From contig QJNS01000269.1 in the NCBI GenBank assembly GCA_004154925.1, positions 1 through 64,000 on the forward strand: DNA of 64,000 nt, written 5' to 3'. A program made the position numbers and the translations under genes. Below the pieces are notes generated by a model, which saw only the letters and a list, made by a program, of their open reading frames with translations, did not search any database and was not told where the DNA came from. The DNA is from Monosporascus cannonballus. Taxonomy: Eukaryota > Ascomycota > Sordariomycetes > Xylariales. Positions 20,774 through 32,081 of this stretch are shown in pieces (positions within the stretch are counted from its first letter, which is position 1; each line of letters starts with the position of its first letter).

Positions 20774-23700
20774 TAAGGTTTTTGGCAGGTTTCCAAATAT
20801 TTTCGGAGTTTGGGTGTTTTTTCCATTTAATTAGGTATTAAGTAAATCTGTTTTATTTTCGTATATCGAAAATTTTTTTTATTTCGTATGCTTATTTATC
20901 TTTTATTTTTATATCATTTTGTACCGTATATATTTTGATTATATTTGCTGTTAATTCGAATTAGAAAATATGAAAAATTAAATGGAATTTAACTTTTGGT
21001 AAAAGTTTTAATTAATAATTATTTTTTAAGATTTTCTTGGCGATTTTTTATGGACCGATATATTTAAAATCAAGGTATTTTGTTAGGTTTTTGGTTTAAA
21101 TATTTTTTATAACGAGGAAAAATATTTCCCCTTTTTCGAAAGTTAATTTTTTTTAATCTTTTTTGGTTACAATATTTGCTTATTTGATTTTGTACGAATT
21201 TTAGTTTTATTTTTATTTTTTGATATAACTGCCGTAATTGTTTTAACGTAAAGATTATTTTGATATTAATTGGACCGTTATCGTATATTTTTTTGTAAAT
21301 TTTTGGAATAAAACCAAAATTTACGTTCGTAAGTATTATCTTGATATTATAAGCTAATTATACGATTAGTAATTTTTTAACCCAGTTGTTTTATTTATAA
21401 TTAATATAATATCGTAAATAGATTTTTAAAATTTAATTTATTCGTTTTATTTATTTATTTGTTTATAATTTAAATACGTTAAATAATTTGTAATTTAAGC
21501 CGATTTATGTTATTAATCTTTGTTAAAATTTTAATGCAAATATTAATCCTTTATTTAATATGATTTTTATTAATAATCCGTATATATTAAAAATATATTT
21601 AAAGAAAATATATGTTAGTTATTCGGCGTTTATGTCTTTATAATATGGTAAAAAATAAGAAAATTTCGTGAATCGATCGACGATTAAAAAAATGTTATCG
21701 TAATATATTTCCGTAATTAAATTTTTTGATATAAGAACTTTAGTAATAAAATTAAATATAACTAAATATTATAATTATTTTGCGATTGGTAATAATTATA
21801 ACTTTCCGTATGATTTATGTCGTCGAACCTTTATTCTGGCGTAAATATCGTATTGCCGTATTATTTTTTATATTATTAATTTTATTTTAAAAAATGAATA
21901 TATGCGTTAAAATTGTTTTAAGGTTTTATGGATCCTTAGGTATCCGTATAATTGATATTCGTATATTTTTCGTATTAAACGTTTTTAATATTTTTTTAGA
22001 ACTTATGTTTTGTCCGTTTTTTGGTTTTCTAGGAGATTATCGTTATATTGTTGGATTTTTTGATATATGTTGCTAGGTATTGCCCAAATCGTCGCAATCT
22101 GTTATAAATGTAAATATCTTTTTATAGTAGTATCAAAAATTATATGGTTAATTTTGACCAATTTTTTTTCAAGGTTTAATTGCTTGTTTAAGGTATTTGC
22201 TCTGCCGTTTTCTGAACCTTTTTTGTGGATAATAACGAAATCGAAATTCGTTAATTTTTTTGCATATTTTAATTGCCGTCCTGTAAGTTCCTTGGTCGTA
22301 ATAAATCGGGTAAAATTTTGATAAGCTGTATAAACCTTGACCTGGTGTAAGTTTTCTTTTAGAAAATGCCTAAATTCTTGAAATGTTATAATAATAGCCA
22401 TAAATTCTTTATTTGGAATGCCGTAATTAAATTCGATTTTTTTAATTTATACGAAAAGAATATAATAAAATATAATTTGCTTTAATTATTTCGTTATTTA
22501 ATTATTGCGTTTAACGCGTAATACGAAATATTGGTTTTTAGTTTAACGGGGCGGTTTAGATTATATATGATTAGTACTGGCTTATTGGTAATCGTATCCT
22601 TAATTTCCTGAAATGGTTTTTCTGTTTTTGGCGTTTATTTGAATTTTTTTTTTCGTGAAATTTGTTAAGGGTTTGGCGATTTTGCTAAAATTTCGAATAA
22701 ATTTCCTATAATAGTTGGCAAATTTAAAAAATACCTGTACCTTTTTAATTATCGTTAGCGTTTGCTATTTTGTAATTGCAGCGATTTTCTTAAGGTTTAT
22801 TTTGATATGTTCTAAGGTAATGATATGTCCTAGATATTCCATTTTTTACGTATAAAATTAATTTTTTTCTATATTAATAAGTAACTTTACGTTTTGTAAA
22901 ACTTGAAAAACCTTATGAACGTATTTTGCGTATACTTTTTTTAGCTTTAAGAAATTGAGAATATCGTCGAGGTAGCAAATAACGAAAATATCGAGGTATT
23001 TTCATAGTACATAATTTACTATCCGTTAAAAAATTGCTGGTACGTTCGTAAATCCTATTGGTATAACTAAATACTTAAATAGTCTATATTTCGTTTTAAA
23101 AGCTATTTTTTATTCGTATCTTTTTTTAATCTTAATAAAGTTATATTTATTTTTAAGATCGAATGTTATAACTTATTTAGTTTTATAAAATCGGTTTTTT
23201 ATTTCCGTAATTAAAGGTAATAATGTTCGATTTTTAATAATAATATTATTTAATTATCGGTAATTAATTATAAGTCGTAATTTTTTTTTAGATACAAAGA
23301 ATATAGGATATTCTGTTAGTGATTTCGAAGGTTAAATCTATCCCTTTTATAACCGATTTTCCAGATATTCTCTGAAAATACGTAGTTTGTTTTTATTAAG
23401 ATTGTAAATAAGGTAAAACCTTGTCGAAAATCCTTTTTTAAGGATTATTTTGTAATTTTATTCGTTATGTTCTGGTAATTTCGTATTAAGTTTTTTTTTG
23501 AAAAGCTATTTGTATTTATGGTACTGTGGTAATATATTGGTTAGATCTTTTGATTTTTGGAGTTGTTATTTTTATTTTAGATCGTTATTTAATTACTTTA
23601 ATTTTGTTTTGATAATAATAACGATACGTCGTATTTTTCTTTGATATCCGTTTTTCTTCTTATATTTTATATTTTTAGATAATAAGGTTTTTATCATATT

Positions 23701-24230
23701 TTTATGCCTGCATTTATCGTTATTTTCGATCCAATATTAAGATTTTAATTTCTTTTTTTATGTCCGTTAACGAGATGTGAAATAAACCTTACCTGGCCAG
23801 TTTTTTATTAATTAAGATTTCGTATTAACGTATTTATGGTAATCCTAAGATTATATCGTAATTCACGAATAAAACGATATCGAAATTAACTATTTGGTAT
23901 CGTTCTTAGATAAAAATCTTAAGGTAATTAATTTCGCGTATAATTTTTTCATTATTAAAAACGAATTCCTAATTTTCGGTATTCGTTGTTATATAAAGTT
24001 TTAACTTATATTTTTATAATAATCTGAATTTATTAACTATACCCGGTATATTATAATTGACGCCCAGAGTTTCGTAATCCATTATTGCGGTATACTAATA
24101 CGTTCTAATTCGTATATCCAAAGTGATAAGGTCGTTAACGTTTTTTATCGTCGCGTTTAAAGCCTTTCTTGGGAGTTCTCTTTGATTCCTTTGGGTTTAG
24201 TTATTCTGTGGCTTTTTTACAAATAACCTT
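20770..24230 (-). pseudogene. Gypsy C pol relic: PR-RT-RNase H-IN-chromodomain
   Basis: The chromodomain end is at about 20770-20930 (IWKPAKNLI then RLLKNF). Integrase is at about 21100-22000. The RNase H stretch 22102-22401 is open: MAIIITFQEFRHFLKEN, VKVYTAYQNFTRFI (Asp of the YTD motif changed) and KLTNFDFVIIHKKGSENGRA, ending in the NxLADxLSR-like block. In RT, CYLDDIL with YLDD at 22963-22974 is intact. Remaining stops are RIP-type. Confidence 0.87.
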
Positions 24231-24399
24231 TTTTTTAATTTTTGTTCGAATTTGTTAAGTTTTATTTATGTTTTTTCGTTTAGCGCATTAAGTTATTGTA
24301 TTTGTCGTTATTGCCGGCGTATTATTCCTTTAAGTTATATTAGTTGTTCTTAATTTTTTTGCAGTTTTTTTCCTTATCGAATAAATTGTTTTTTTATGT

Positions 24400-25900
24400 T
24401 TACGATTATATCTTATTATCCGTTATTTTAATTGTCGTTCGAAAGACTTTTTATAAATTAACGTATTTTTTCTTTGATAATTTTCCTTTCGTAAGGATCC
24501 GTAATGAAAACTAGCTGAAAATAAAGGTCCGTAATAATTTTCTAATAATGCTTTTTTACCGTACGCTGGATTAATTTCTTTTTCGTTTGGTAATTGTACT
24601 ATCCATAGTGACAAAAGGGGTTTTCCTGCAAGCATTATTTTTTTCGGGCCAGCTTTTTGCTTTGGCCAGCTGCTGGATACTTTTTGGGGCTATAGTTCGA
24701 AAATGTCGATATTATTGTTTATTATTTTTGTTATTTCCGGTACGATTTAGAAAATTGAATTTTTCGTAATACATACGGGTAATTCGTTTATAGGTATGCT
24801 GTTTTTATTTTTCGTAATTAGGATATTCTCGTCGTCGACAATGTATGACATGCATTTTGCCGTATCGATTAGGGGTTCCGGGACAGATTTCTTTTGTCCA
24901 GTTTTAATGTTCGCGTAATTATCCCTGTAGCGTTTTTTGTCGTGTTCGTAATGTCTGTTAAGCCAGCTTTCTGGCTTTTCGTATTCTTCGTCGAATCTTT
25001 TATTATGATGGTCCTTGTTAAACCTTTTGTCGTAAGTCTGATTCGTACTTGGTTTGGATTATGTTAATAGTTTTGTTATCGTTTCCTTGGTTATTCCTGG
25101 ATTATCTTTCCGATATAGAGGTTTAGTTATCTTGTTATGGTTTTTTAGGTTTTTTACATTTGTAGGCCCTATGTCCCATTTTGTTACAGTTAAAGCATTT
25201 AATCTGGCTTTAATTTTGTTTATGAGTAACGCCGAGTTCTATAAGTCCTGGCGCCGTTTCATAAAAAATAAAGGGTGTATTTCGTTTTTTTCCCTGGTTA
25301 AATTTGTTATATTCTGAACGTAAGGCGTATTATCCCTTTTTTTTCTGTCGTTTTTCAAACTGTCGATTGTTAATCTTGATTGCTTTTGCGATATATCGGT
25401 TTAGGGTAATTAGTCGTTTAATCCGAATAATTTTATTTTTTATATTATTTTTTAACCTTTTATAAAATATGTCGATAAGGACGTCGGCTTTGTCGTTTCT
25501 TTACCCGGCTTTAGCCGCGAAATTTTTAAAGGTTACGGCGTACTTGGACGCGGGTTTTTTTGTCGGAATTGCAGAAGTTATTAAGTTATAAATCGTTTTT
25601 TATTCGGATTGCCGAAATTGTTACGTATTTTGTTTTCGAAATTGATATAAAGTTAAATGATTTTATTAGTAAAATCCTTTTATCCGATTTTCTTATTTCT
25701 AGGAAATTTTTTATAATAAGCTTAAATTAATTAACCCTAATTTTTATTAGGCATATGTTTATTATTAGGACTATATCCGCTAAGTTATTAAGATTTAGGA
25801 AACGAAAATAAATTCGTACCTAAATTAAAAAGGTTTAAGGGTTGCCTTTTTTATCGTAGGGTTCTGGCTTTTTAGGTTTTATGCGGGCGAAAGCGGTTTA
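24400..25900 (-). pseudogene. Gypsy C gag relic
   Basis: Minus strand. The CCHC knuckle at 25156-25197 is intact, CFNCNKMGHRAYKC. Part of the downstream sequence (24423-24635) is open and matches the corresponding segment of gypsy A (AYGKKALLENYYG versus TYGKKVLLKNYYG). The start is not preserved. Confidence 0.78.
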
Positions 25901-26059
25901 AATAAATAACGTAACTTTAAGTTGTCGAATTTTTTTTTCCAATTCCCGAATTCGAACTTAAAATTGCTAAATAAGGGTTTCCTAAATGCTGGTCGATATT
26001 TTGACAGTATTAAATATTGCTTAGAATCTAACGGTATTATTAAATAAAAACTTGCAACG

Positions 26060-26440
26060 TATAACGAGCTATACGGTTTAACTAATTATTAAATCTTAAG
26101 TCGACAGGTTTATATTAATAGGAATATCGTAAGAATTTAAATAATAAATATAGTAACGTATTATGTTTCGTAATATCAAAAATATTTTAAGTAATGATAT
26201 TTTATTATAAATTAAAATTATTTAAATTATAAAATTAATAAATATATATATTTTAATTTTTTTATTATTGCTTATTTTTGTTTAGTAAAGCCTTGTTAAG
26301 CGGCTGCTTAGTGCTGCTTAGTCGTGCTTAGTCGTGCTCAGTTGAGACCCGCTGAGCACTGATCACGTGACCCTGAACTAGCGTAGCTTGTGATCTTGGC
26401 TGGACCGTTTTCGCAGGCCCAGCTGGTTTGGGTTGTAATA
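26060..26440 (-). repeat. Gypsy C 5' LTR
   Basis: Starts TATAACGAGC and ends TTGTAATA in window orientation. From about 26280 to 26440 it is essentially unmutated (GATCACGTGACC present), while 26060-26270 is saturated with transitions: a sharp mutational border inside one LTR. Confidence 0.93.
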
Positions 26441-27426
26441 TAAGGTTAGCTAGCTTGTTTATGAAATTAGATTGGGATAGCTAGATTTTCCGCTTAGCAC
26501 GGTCTTTGATTATTTCGATACCGAGGAACCATTGAAGGTCTTTACCCCCTGTAAAGGTATTCCGTTTTTTGATTTGCTGGATCGCCTAATTAATAAGGTA
26601 TTGGTTTTTTTTGCGGTACGTTAAGACAATATTGTTAACGTAAAAGAAAAGGAGCACCCTTTAATAAAGAAAGCAGTAGAGCTTATAAGGAACGGGGTTA
26701 AATCTTACGTTTTTTAGGGTGCTGGTAAAGTTTTTCTGTTATAATAACGGTAATTCCTTTAAGCCGTATAGGGCCTTCCTAATTAATAAAACCTTGTTAC
26801 AATGTAGATACCTTGGGAACGTCCTTATATATATGTCGTATGGTAGATTTGCGTAAACGAAAGCGTTAATAGTATTATATTACTTAAGTTTTAAGTCGAA
26901 ACGAGCTATAATAGTAATTAACGTTCGAAAGGATTTTCCGACAAGCATAAACGCATGTATATTGCTAGACGCTTTTTTAAGTTGTTAATTATTACGTATT
27001 ACAAGTTGTGCCTTGTATTTTTGTAACTAACTATCTTTGTCGAATTTGTAAACGTATATCTATATGTATTTTAAAACCTGTTTCCTTTTAACAGAAGATT
27101 AATTAATAATTTTTCAGGATTTTATGTCTTTATAACTTTATAAATGAGCCTTTTTGGCTTTTAAAAATCTTTGCCCTAGCGGGTATATACTTAGCTTTTT
27201 ATGGCTTCGCGGCGGTGGAGGTAAGTTACGCCTATATATCCGGTTTTGCGATTTGAGTATTTTTTCGTATGCTAATAGATTAAAGCCTTTTCGAACAAAG
27301 TTGCGCGTATTTCGGATTATTAATTTTCCTAAATTTCCGTAGCTTACCGGCCGGTTATTAATCTTATTAATAAAGTGGGCTTTCCGTTTTACGTTAAACG
27401 CGGTTTCCTATATTTTGTGATCGTAT
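26441..27426 (-). pseudogene. Copia RT relic
   Basis: Minus-strand pieces in order: KQVLKYI.IYVYKFDKDS (W.Y..K.D..G block), YKAQLVIR, NTINAFVYANLPYDIYIR (the D-A-.-N-A-F block with Asp lost), KVLLIRKALYGLKELPLL (L.KALYGLKQSP block), FFYVNNIVL at about 26631-26650 (YVDD changed to YVNN by G to A) and LQWFLGIEIIKDR. It is interrupted at the left by gypsy C and at the right by a solo LTR. It is one of the clearest protein relics in the window. Confidence 0.92.
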
Positions 27427-27744
27427 TGTTATGACCCAACGAGCCACGGTCTCCAGAAACGGTCTGTCATGACCCAACCACAAGTGCCCGATGGGGCAGG
27501 TCACGTGATGGATCACCAACTCACTGGTGGTGAGCCAGTGAGCCGGATCAAGATATATACGCTCATTATTTCCATAGTCTAGATAGCTTCAGCTTGCAAT
27601 ATGATATCGTTACCCAAGGCACCCTTGGAATTACGAGACGTGACACGTTATTGTATCCATTGCTACAGAGTCCCACGATACTCCAGCCAACATAAACCCG
27701 TACGACTAAGGTTTAATAGTTGGGTAAACCGCCTAGCCGTCACA
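27427..27744 (+). mobile_element. Solo gypsy LTR (B-type U3, 318 bp)
   Basis: TGTTATGACCC...GCCGTCACA with perfect duplication CGTAT at 27422-27426 and 27745-27749. It has one copy of the roughly 35-bp U3 unit and GGTCACGTGATGG. No transition mutations are apparent, which suits a sequence below the length at which RIP detects duplicates. Inserted in the copia pol. Confidence 0.94.
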
Positions 27745-27749
27745 CGTAT

Positions 27750-30700
27750 CGAAAATTATTCTTTCGATACGGAATGTACGGTAAACCTTTTTCTAACCGT
27801 GGGATATTTTCGTTTTTTACAGTTACTTTAGGTTAAATAATATGATAAAAGCCTAGAATTATTTTTATTTTTTCTGTCGGCGCAATAATCATAATAGTTA
27901 TCAAAGTAGATGCTGGGAGAGAAAATGGTTTAGGGGACAGAAATAGTTCGAACATAGCGGTCGTATAAAGTTAATCAGTTTTTTGCGAATAGGCTTATTT
28001 TTGCTTATCCTGTACGTTTTCTGCGTTAATGCCGCTTTGTTCTATAACTTTCGATCCAACCGGTATTTAAATTATTTTGTTTAGGTCTTTATTTTCTTTA
28101 TATATATATATATTTGGGTGACTTATAGCCTAATTAGGTATAAATACCTGTTAAAGGATGCGTTACAATTCGTTTTCGTTAATATAAAGAAGTTTCTCCT
28201 TAAAATCTTTAATATCTCCGGAGAAGGTAGCCTTTTTATTAAATTGTACGTTTCGAATGGCGATAACCTTATTCGTCAAAGGGTTCCAAATTTTGTAGAT
28301 ATTCGTTAATCGGTAACCCATAAAATAGCAGATTTAAATTTTTAGATTTAGTCTTTAAAGCCTTTGTTTTTTTTTCATGGCGGTTTTCGTTATAGTCTAG
28401 GTTATATAGTCGTAGATTCGTAAGTGGGCTTATTAGGGCTTACGATTAAGCATTTTCATACCGTTCTTATATGCCAGATAAATATAGTAAGCCTTATACG
28501 GAGTTTGCTAAAATAAAGCGTATTTAGGCGTTCGGTTATAAAAATACATGGTTGTTTTAAAGATATATACTATTAGAAATAATAATAACTTAACGTTATT
28601 TCGCATTGCTGTTATTTTTTTTGGATTATACATTCTAAATGTTTTGTACTACCGTTTTAGATTTATGTATAAAATGTTAAAGGTTTTAACCTGAAATTAA
28701 ATGGAGGCGATTATAATCTATCTTAAAACAAATAATTTTTTAAGATTTCGTTATTACATTTAATTATTTACGGAAAAATTTTATCTTGGTTTTTGAAAAC
28801 GCCTAGAAAGTATCGGAATACATTAATTAACATGTTTTATTTTCGGTTCTTAAGATAAATATCTTAAATGTAACCTAAGTACCTCTCGATAGCAAACATT
28901 ACGTATTTATATTTTTCCGAGGTTTTTTTAAAGTCCGTAAAATTAATGGTTATTTTTTAGCCTAATTAAAAAATATTTTCCTTTGATAAATAACGTATTT
29001 GTCTTTTAGCTTTCGTTTTGCCGTATGTCTGGTATTCGACCGTTATAAGGCTTTTTAATCGTGCTCCCCTTATATAGGACGAAAACTAAACGATTATTTT
29101 AGAACGTGGATAACTTAGGCGTAAATGCTATATAATCTTATTGCCGGTAGGTAATAGTTTCGTATTTTTTAAATTAACGTTTTATTTGTAAGCCGTAAAT
29201 ATTGCGTTAAAAGTTATTACGTCGATATTTTTAAAAATAAACTGATTAAATTTATTTATTAACGTAATAATAATTTAATCATATTTATTTCGAATATAAT
29301 TATTAATCTTTTTTATTATTTTATTAATATCTTTTTTTAAAGTTATCGGAATAATATTAAGTTATATATAAAAATTTTATACTAAGTTATATTATATAAA
29401 CGTAATGCTTTTATATCGTTAAAGTTTCGAAATAATATATTTACTATTCTATAATTATTAATCGGGACGAAATCGTTATTAACGTACATTCCGTCGTTTT
29501 GTATAGTAGGTTTATAATTAAAGAACTTATTGATTACGTTAAAGATATATATCGTCAATCTTGAATCTAGGATAAAAAAATTCCTTAAGAAATAAGACGA
29601 AACGTTTATTGCGCCGCGTATGTAATTAATCAAAAAATATGTTAATACTCGTCCTATTTTTTTTGTAGGAATTATTCCATCTTTTGGGCAGTTAATTTTT
29701 CCATGCCTTTCGAGAGCCGGTTAATTTTTTCCTTTAAAGATTAATTAAAAATTATTCTATTATTTGCGTAAACGGTTATAATTTCGTTAAATCGGAAGTT
29801 TTTTGGGATTTTATTAGGGAAAATATAATAGCATTAAGGTAATTCGTAATAAAGATATATGCAAACCTTATAACGGGTATCCTAGGTATCCGATTCGTTG
29901 CGTTTCCGTTTGTTATTATTTTAGTCCGAATATGAACTTTTACGGCTGTCTCGTTTTAAAACTTGCCCTGGGGTTTTGCCCCGTAGCTATCGGTTAATAA
30001 ATTAGGCTTTGTTTTGATTAAAATCGTTTTGATTAATAAGGTTTACGAAAACCCCGTAAAAAGTCGGAAATACTGCTTTAAGATTTTTTAATAGTTATTA
30101 ATAGGTTATATTCTAATGGTCCAAAAGGTTAGCAGCCATTTCCTAATATTTAATCGACCCGTTATCGATCTTAATTTTTTTTATTATTTAAAAAGTAATT
30201 ATCCAGGTCCTTATAATAAGGGCTAATGCCGTATATAGGTTATTAACCTATATAATTGTTATTTTCGTTGCTGAAATACCGTATCGTTATTTCGGCGCCA
30301 TAATCTTTTATTATCTCACGATTTATTTGTTTAGCTTTTTCGCCGATTTCGAAATTTGCTTTAATTGTTCGCGGCATTTTCGTTAGATATTAATTAAAAG
30401 CTTATTATCGTATATTTTACCTAATTCAGCCAATTTGGCGTATTATTTCTATAAGTTTTTTTTTAAAAAGGATATTCGTTTTTTAATCGTTAAAAATACC
30501 GATTCTAGGATTTATTTCGTAAGATCGTTATGGTTTTTGCGAAAGTTTTCGTATTTATAATTTTTGTAAGTATATGCCGTAAAGTTCTAATTATAAGCCT
30601 ATTTACTTTCGGTCGTTATTTTAAAGGTATCTGTTAGGTATTCTATAAGATTAATTTTTTCGGTAATTTTTCCGGACGATAAAAACGATAATAAGGTGTT

Positions 30701-30907
30701 AAAACGCGCCGTATAACGAATTCGTCTTTTGGAATAAGAGGTTATGTCGGGTTTTGTTAATTTGATAGGCCACGGAAATAATTGATCAGAATCGATAAAG
30801 TCCCAAATATCAAGCGCGTACGTTTTAGACTGGAGTTCGCCCTTAAAGCGGTGCTAGTCCTTGGGTTCTTTGTAAATAACTAAGGACATTAATGGTACGG
30901 TCGCCAT
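27750..30907 (-). pseudogene. Copia gag-protease-integrase relic
   Basis: The start ATG is at 30907 (MATVPLMSLVIYKEP..., then LDIWDFIDSDQLFPWP), the N-terminal gag form of fungal copia elements. A degraded CCHC-like knuckle is near 29860-29900. The protease is in 29382-29633: FFILDSRLTIYIFN, where D-S-G has become D-S-R by G to A, then GMYVNNDFVPINNYRIV. The integrase region (about 28000-29300) is heavily broken. A short leader (30908-31016) separates the ATG from the 5' LTR. Confidence 0.85.
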
Positions 30908-31016
30908 TATTAATATTAGAATGTATTAATAATTGTTATTAATATGCAGCCTATATTATCTTAACAACAGCTGATTAATAAATATATATACGAATTGAAC
31001 GAACAAGACTTTTAAT

Positions 31017-31180
31017 TGTTAGATATAGGGGATATCAGTTACGTTGTTGTATTTAGCTAATTACGTACGTTCTCGTAACGCGTACCACTTTTGTGTAGCT
31101 TAGCAACGGAGTATACATGTTCCGATCAAAAGGTGACCTTTCCGTATTTGGTGTGCTATAGCACACCTGGCTAGCTGACA
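31017..31180 (-). repeat. Copia 5' LTR (164 bp)
   Basis: Direct repeat of 1360-1523 with TG...CA ends and AATCC immediately after it. The 18-bp palindrome is at 31150-31167. Several G-to-A and C-to-T differences from the other LTR are seen in the inner half. Confidence 0.93.
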
Positions 31181-31185
31181 AATCC

Positions 31186-31610
31186 ACCTTATAAGAGCGC
31201 TTACAGCAAGCAATCCCAGCTACGTTACAATATTAAATAACGTGACATCGAAACGCGATACATTAAACCTTTAAACTGAATTATCTTTTATATATTCAGT
31301 TGGCTAACTAGTAGAGACCTTAACCTCATATATTAAACTATTTGTCACTAAAGACGAATAGAATTATCAGGTTAACAATTAACAGGTTTTAACTAATAAA
31401 TAGAAGATAGTAAAGCCTTTATAAATACAAAAATATCCAGTTAAAGCTAAAAGAATATACTAGAAAAGAGTTCGATATTAAACCTTACTAAGACTAATAA
31501 AACGAATTAAAATCTAGTTATTGATTTAACAGCCAAGGTCAAATTATATAGATCGTTTAAGCTATTGAGAATTAATTACTGTAATCTTTTAAAATATAAA
31601 ATTTACTTTA
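31186..31610. other. Host flank of the copia insertion, no gene seen
   Basis: Continues the pre-insertion sequence (ACCTTATAAG...) directly from 1359. About 425 bp, increasingly AT-rich, no recognisable coding sequence. Confidence 0.55.
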
Positions 31611-32076
31611 TATTATAACTCGATAGAGTATGGCCTCCGGAAGCGGTCGTAGCAGGGATTTCTTACTCCATAAGTGGGTCTGTGAAAGTGTTACGGTTTG
31701 GTCCACCGTAAGAGCTCCAGTATATATGCAGCTGTAAGCACCAGGATGGTCGCCACAATTGCGATCATTCCACCGATCTTTTGCCCTGGTGGCGTAATGG
31801 TATGGTGCAGCCATAACAGAAAGGATCATTGGGATCATTAACGAATGCAATAATCTAGCAGGAATAAGACAAAGAAAGAAAACCATATATACGCTTATTA
31901 TTTCCATCGTTTAGATAGCTCTAGCTTGTAATAAAACATCGTTACCCAAAATACCCTTGGCATTACGAGACGCGACAAGTTTACTGTATTTATTGCTCAG
32001 ATTCCTACAATACTTCTGTCAACATAAACTCGTACGACTTAGATTTAATAGTTGGTTAAACCGCCTAGCCGCTACA
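31611..32076 (+). mobile_element. Solo gypsy LTR with a nested mini-element
   Basis: Begins TATTATAACTCG and ends CTAGCCGCTACA, with perfect duplication CTTTA (31606-31610 and 32077-32081). The conserved 3' half (ATATACGCTTATTATTTCC ... AACATAAACTCGTACGAC) matches the other LTRs. The U3 is of its own type and is split by the 130-bp mini-element at 31689-31818. Without that insert the LTR is about 331 bp. Confidence 0.9.
31689..31818 (-). mobile_element. 130-bp mini-element, copy 2
   Basis: In window orientation TGTTACGGTTTGG ... GCAGCCATAACA, with 5-bp duplication GAAAG on both sides (31684-31688 and 31819-31823). Its reverse complement matches 17797-17939 nearly base for base through the central 90 bp. 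Copy 1 has about 13 extra bases near its TATATATTGG segment. Two insertions with different target duplications establish it as a mobile unit. Confidence 0.85.
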
Positions 32077-32081
32077 CTTTA

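Larger units (their letters stand above)
19728..26440 (-). mobile_element. Ty3/gypsy chromovirus C, complete but RIP-degraded
   Basis: LTRs 19728-20108 and 26060-26440 are both 381 bp. Perfect duplication TAAGG is at 19723-19727 and 26441-26445. gag-pol is on the minus strand and an accessory gene on the plus strand. It is inserted in the copia RT. Overall length is 6713 bp. Confidence 0.95.
1360..31180 (-). mobile_element. Full-length Ty1/copia retrotransposon, split by nested insertions
   Basis: The two 164-bp LTRs (1360-1523 and 31017-31180) are near-identical, differ mainly by C/T and G/A, start TGTCAG/TGTTAG and end CTAACA/CTGACA, and are flanked outside by the same 5 bp AATCC (1355-1359 and 31181-31185). 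Between them, minus-strand copia protein pieces appear in the expected order from high to low coordinate: gag, protease, integrase, RT (27750-30907, 26441-27426), end of RT (19546-19727), RNase H (8605-9045) and the C-terminus (1524-1841). The spaces between pieces are gypsy A, the Harbinger element holding gypsy B, gypsy C and a solo LTR. Subtracting these leaves about 5.5 kb. The reading frame continues across the A and C insertion points, so a single ancestral element is the simplest explanation. It is inactive: multiple transition-type stops and active-site losses. Confidence 0.9.

Noticed and set aside
31608..31907. Minus-strand open frame of 99 codons
   Set aside because: It spans LTR plus nested mini-element borders; open only because these short pieces are unmutated.
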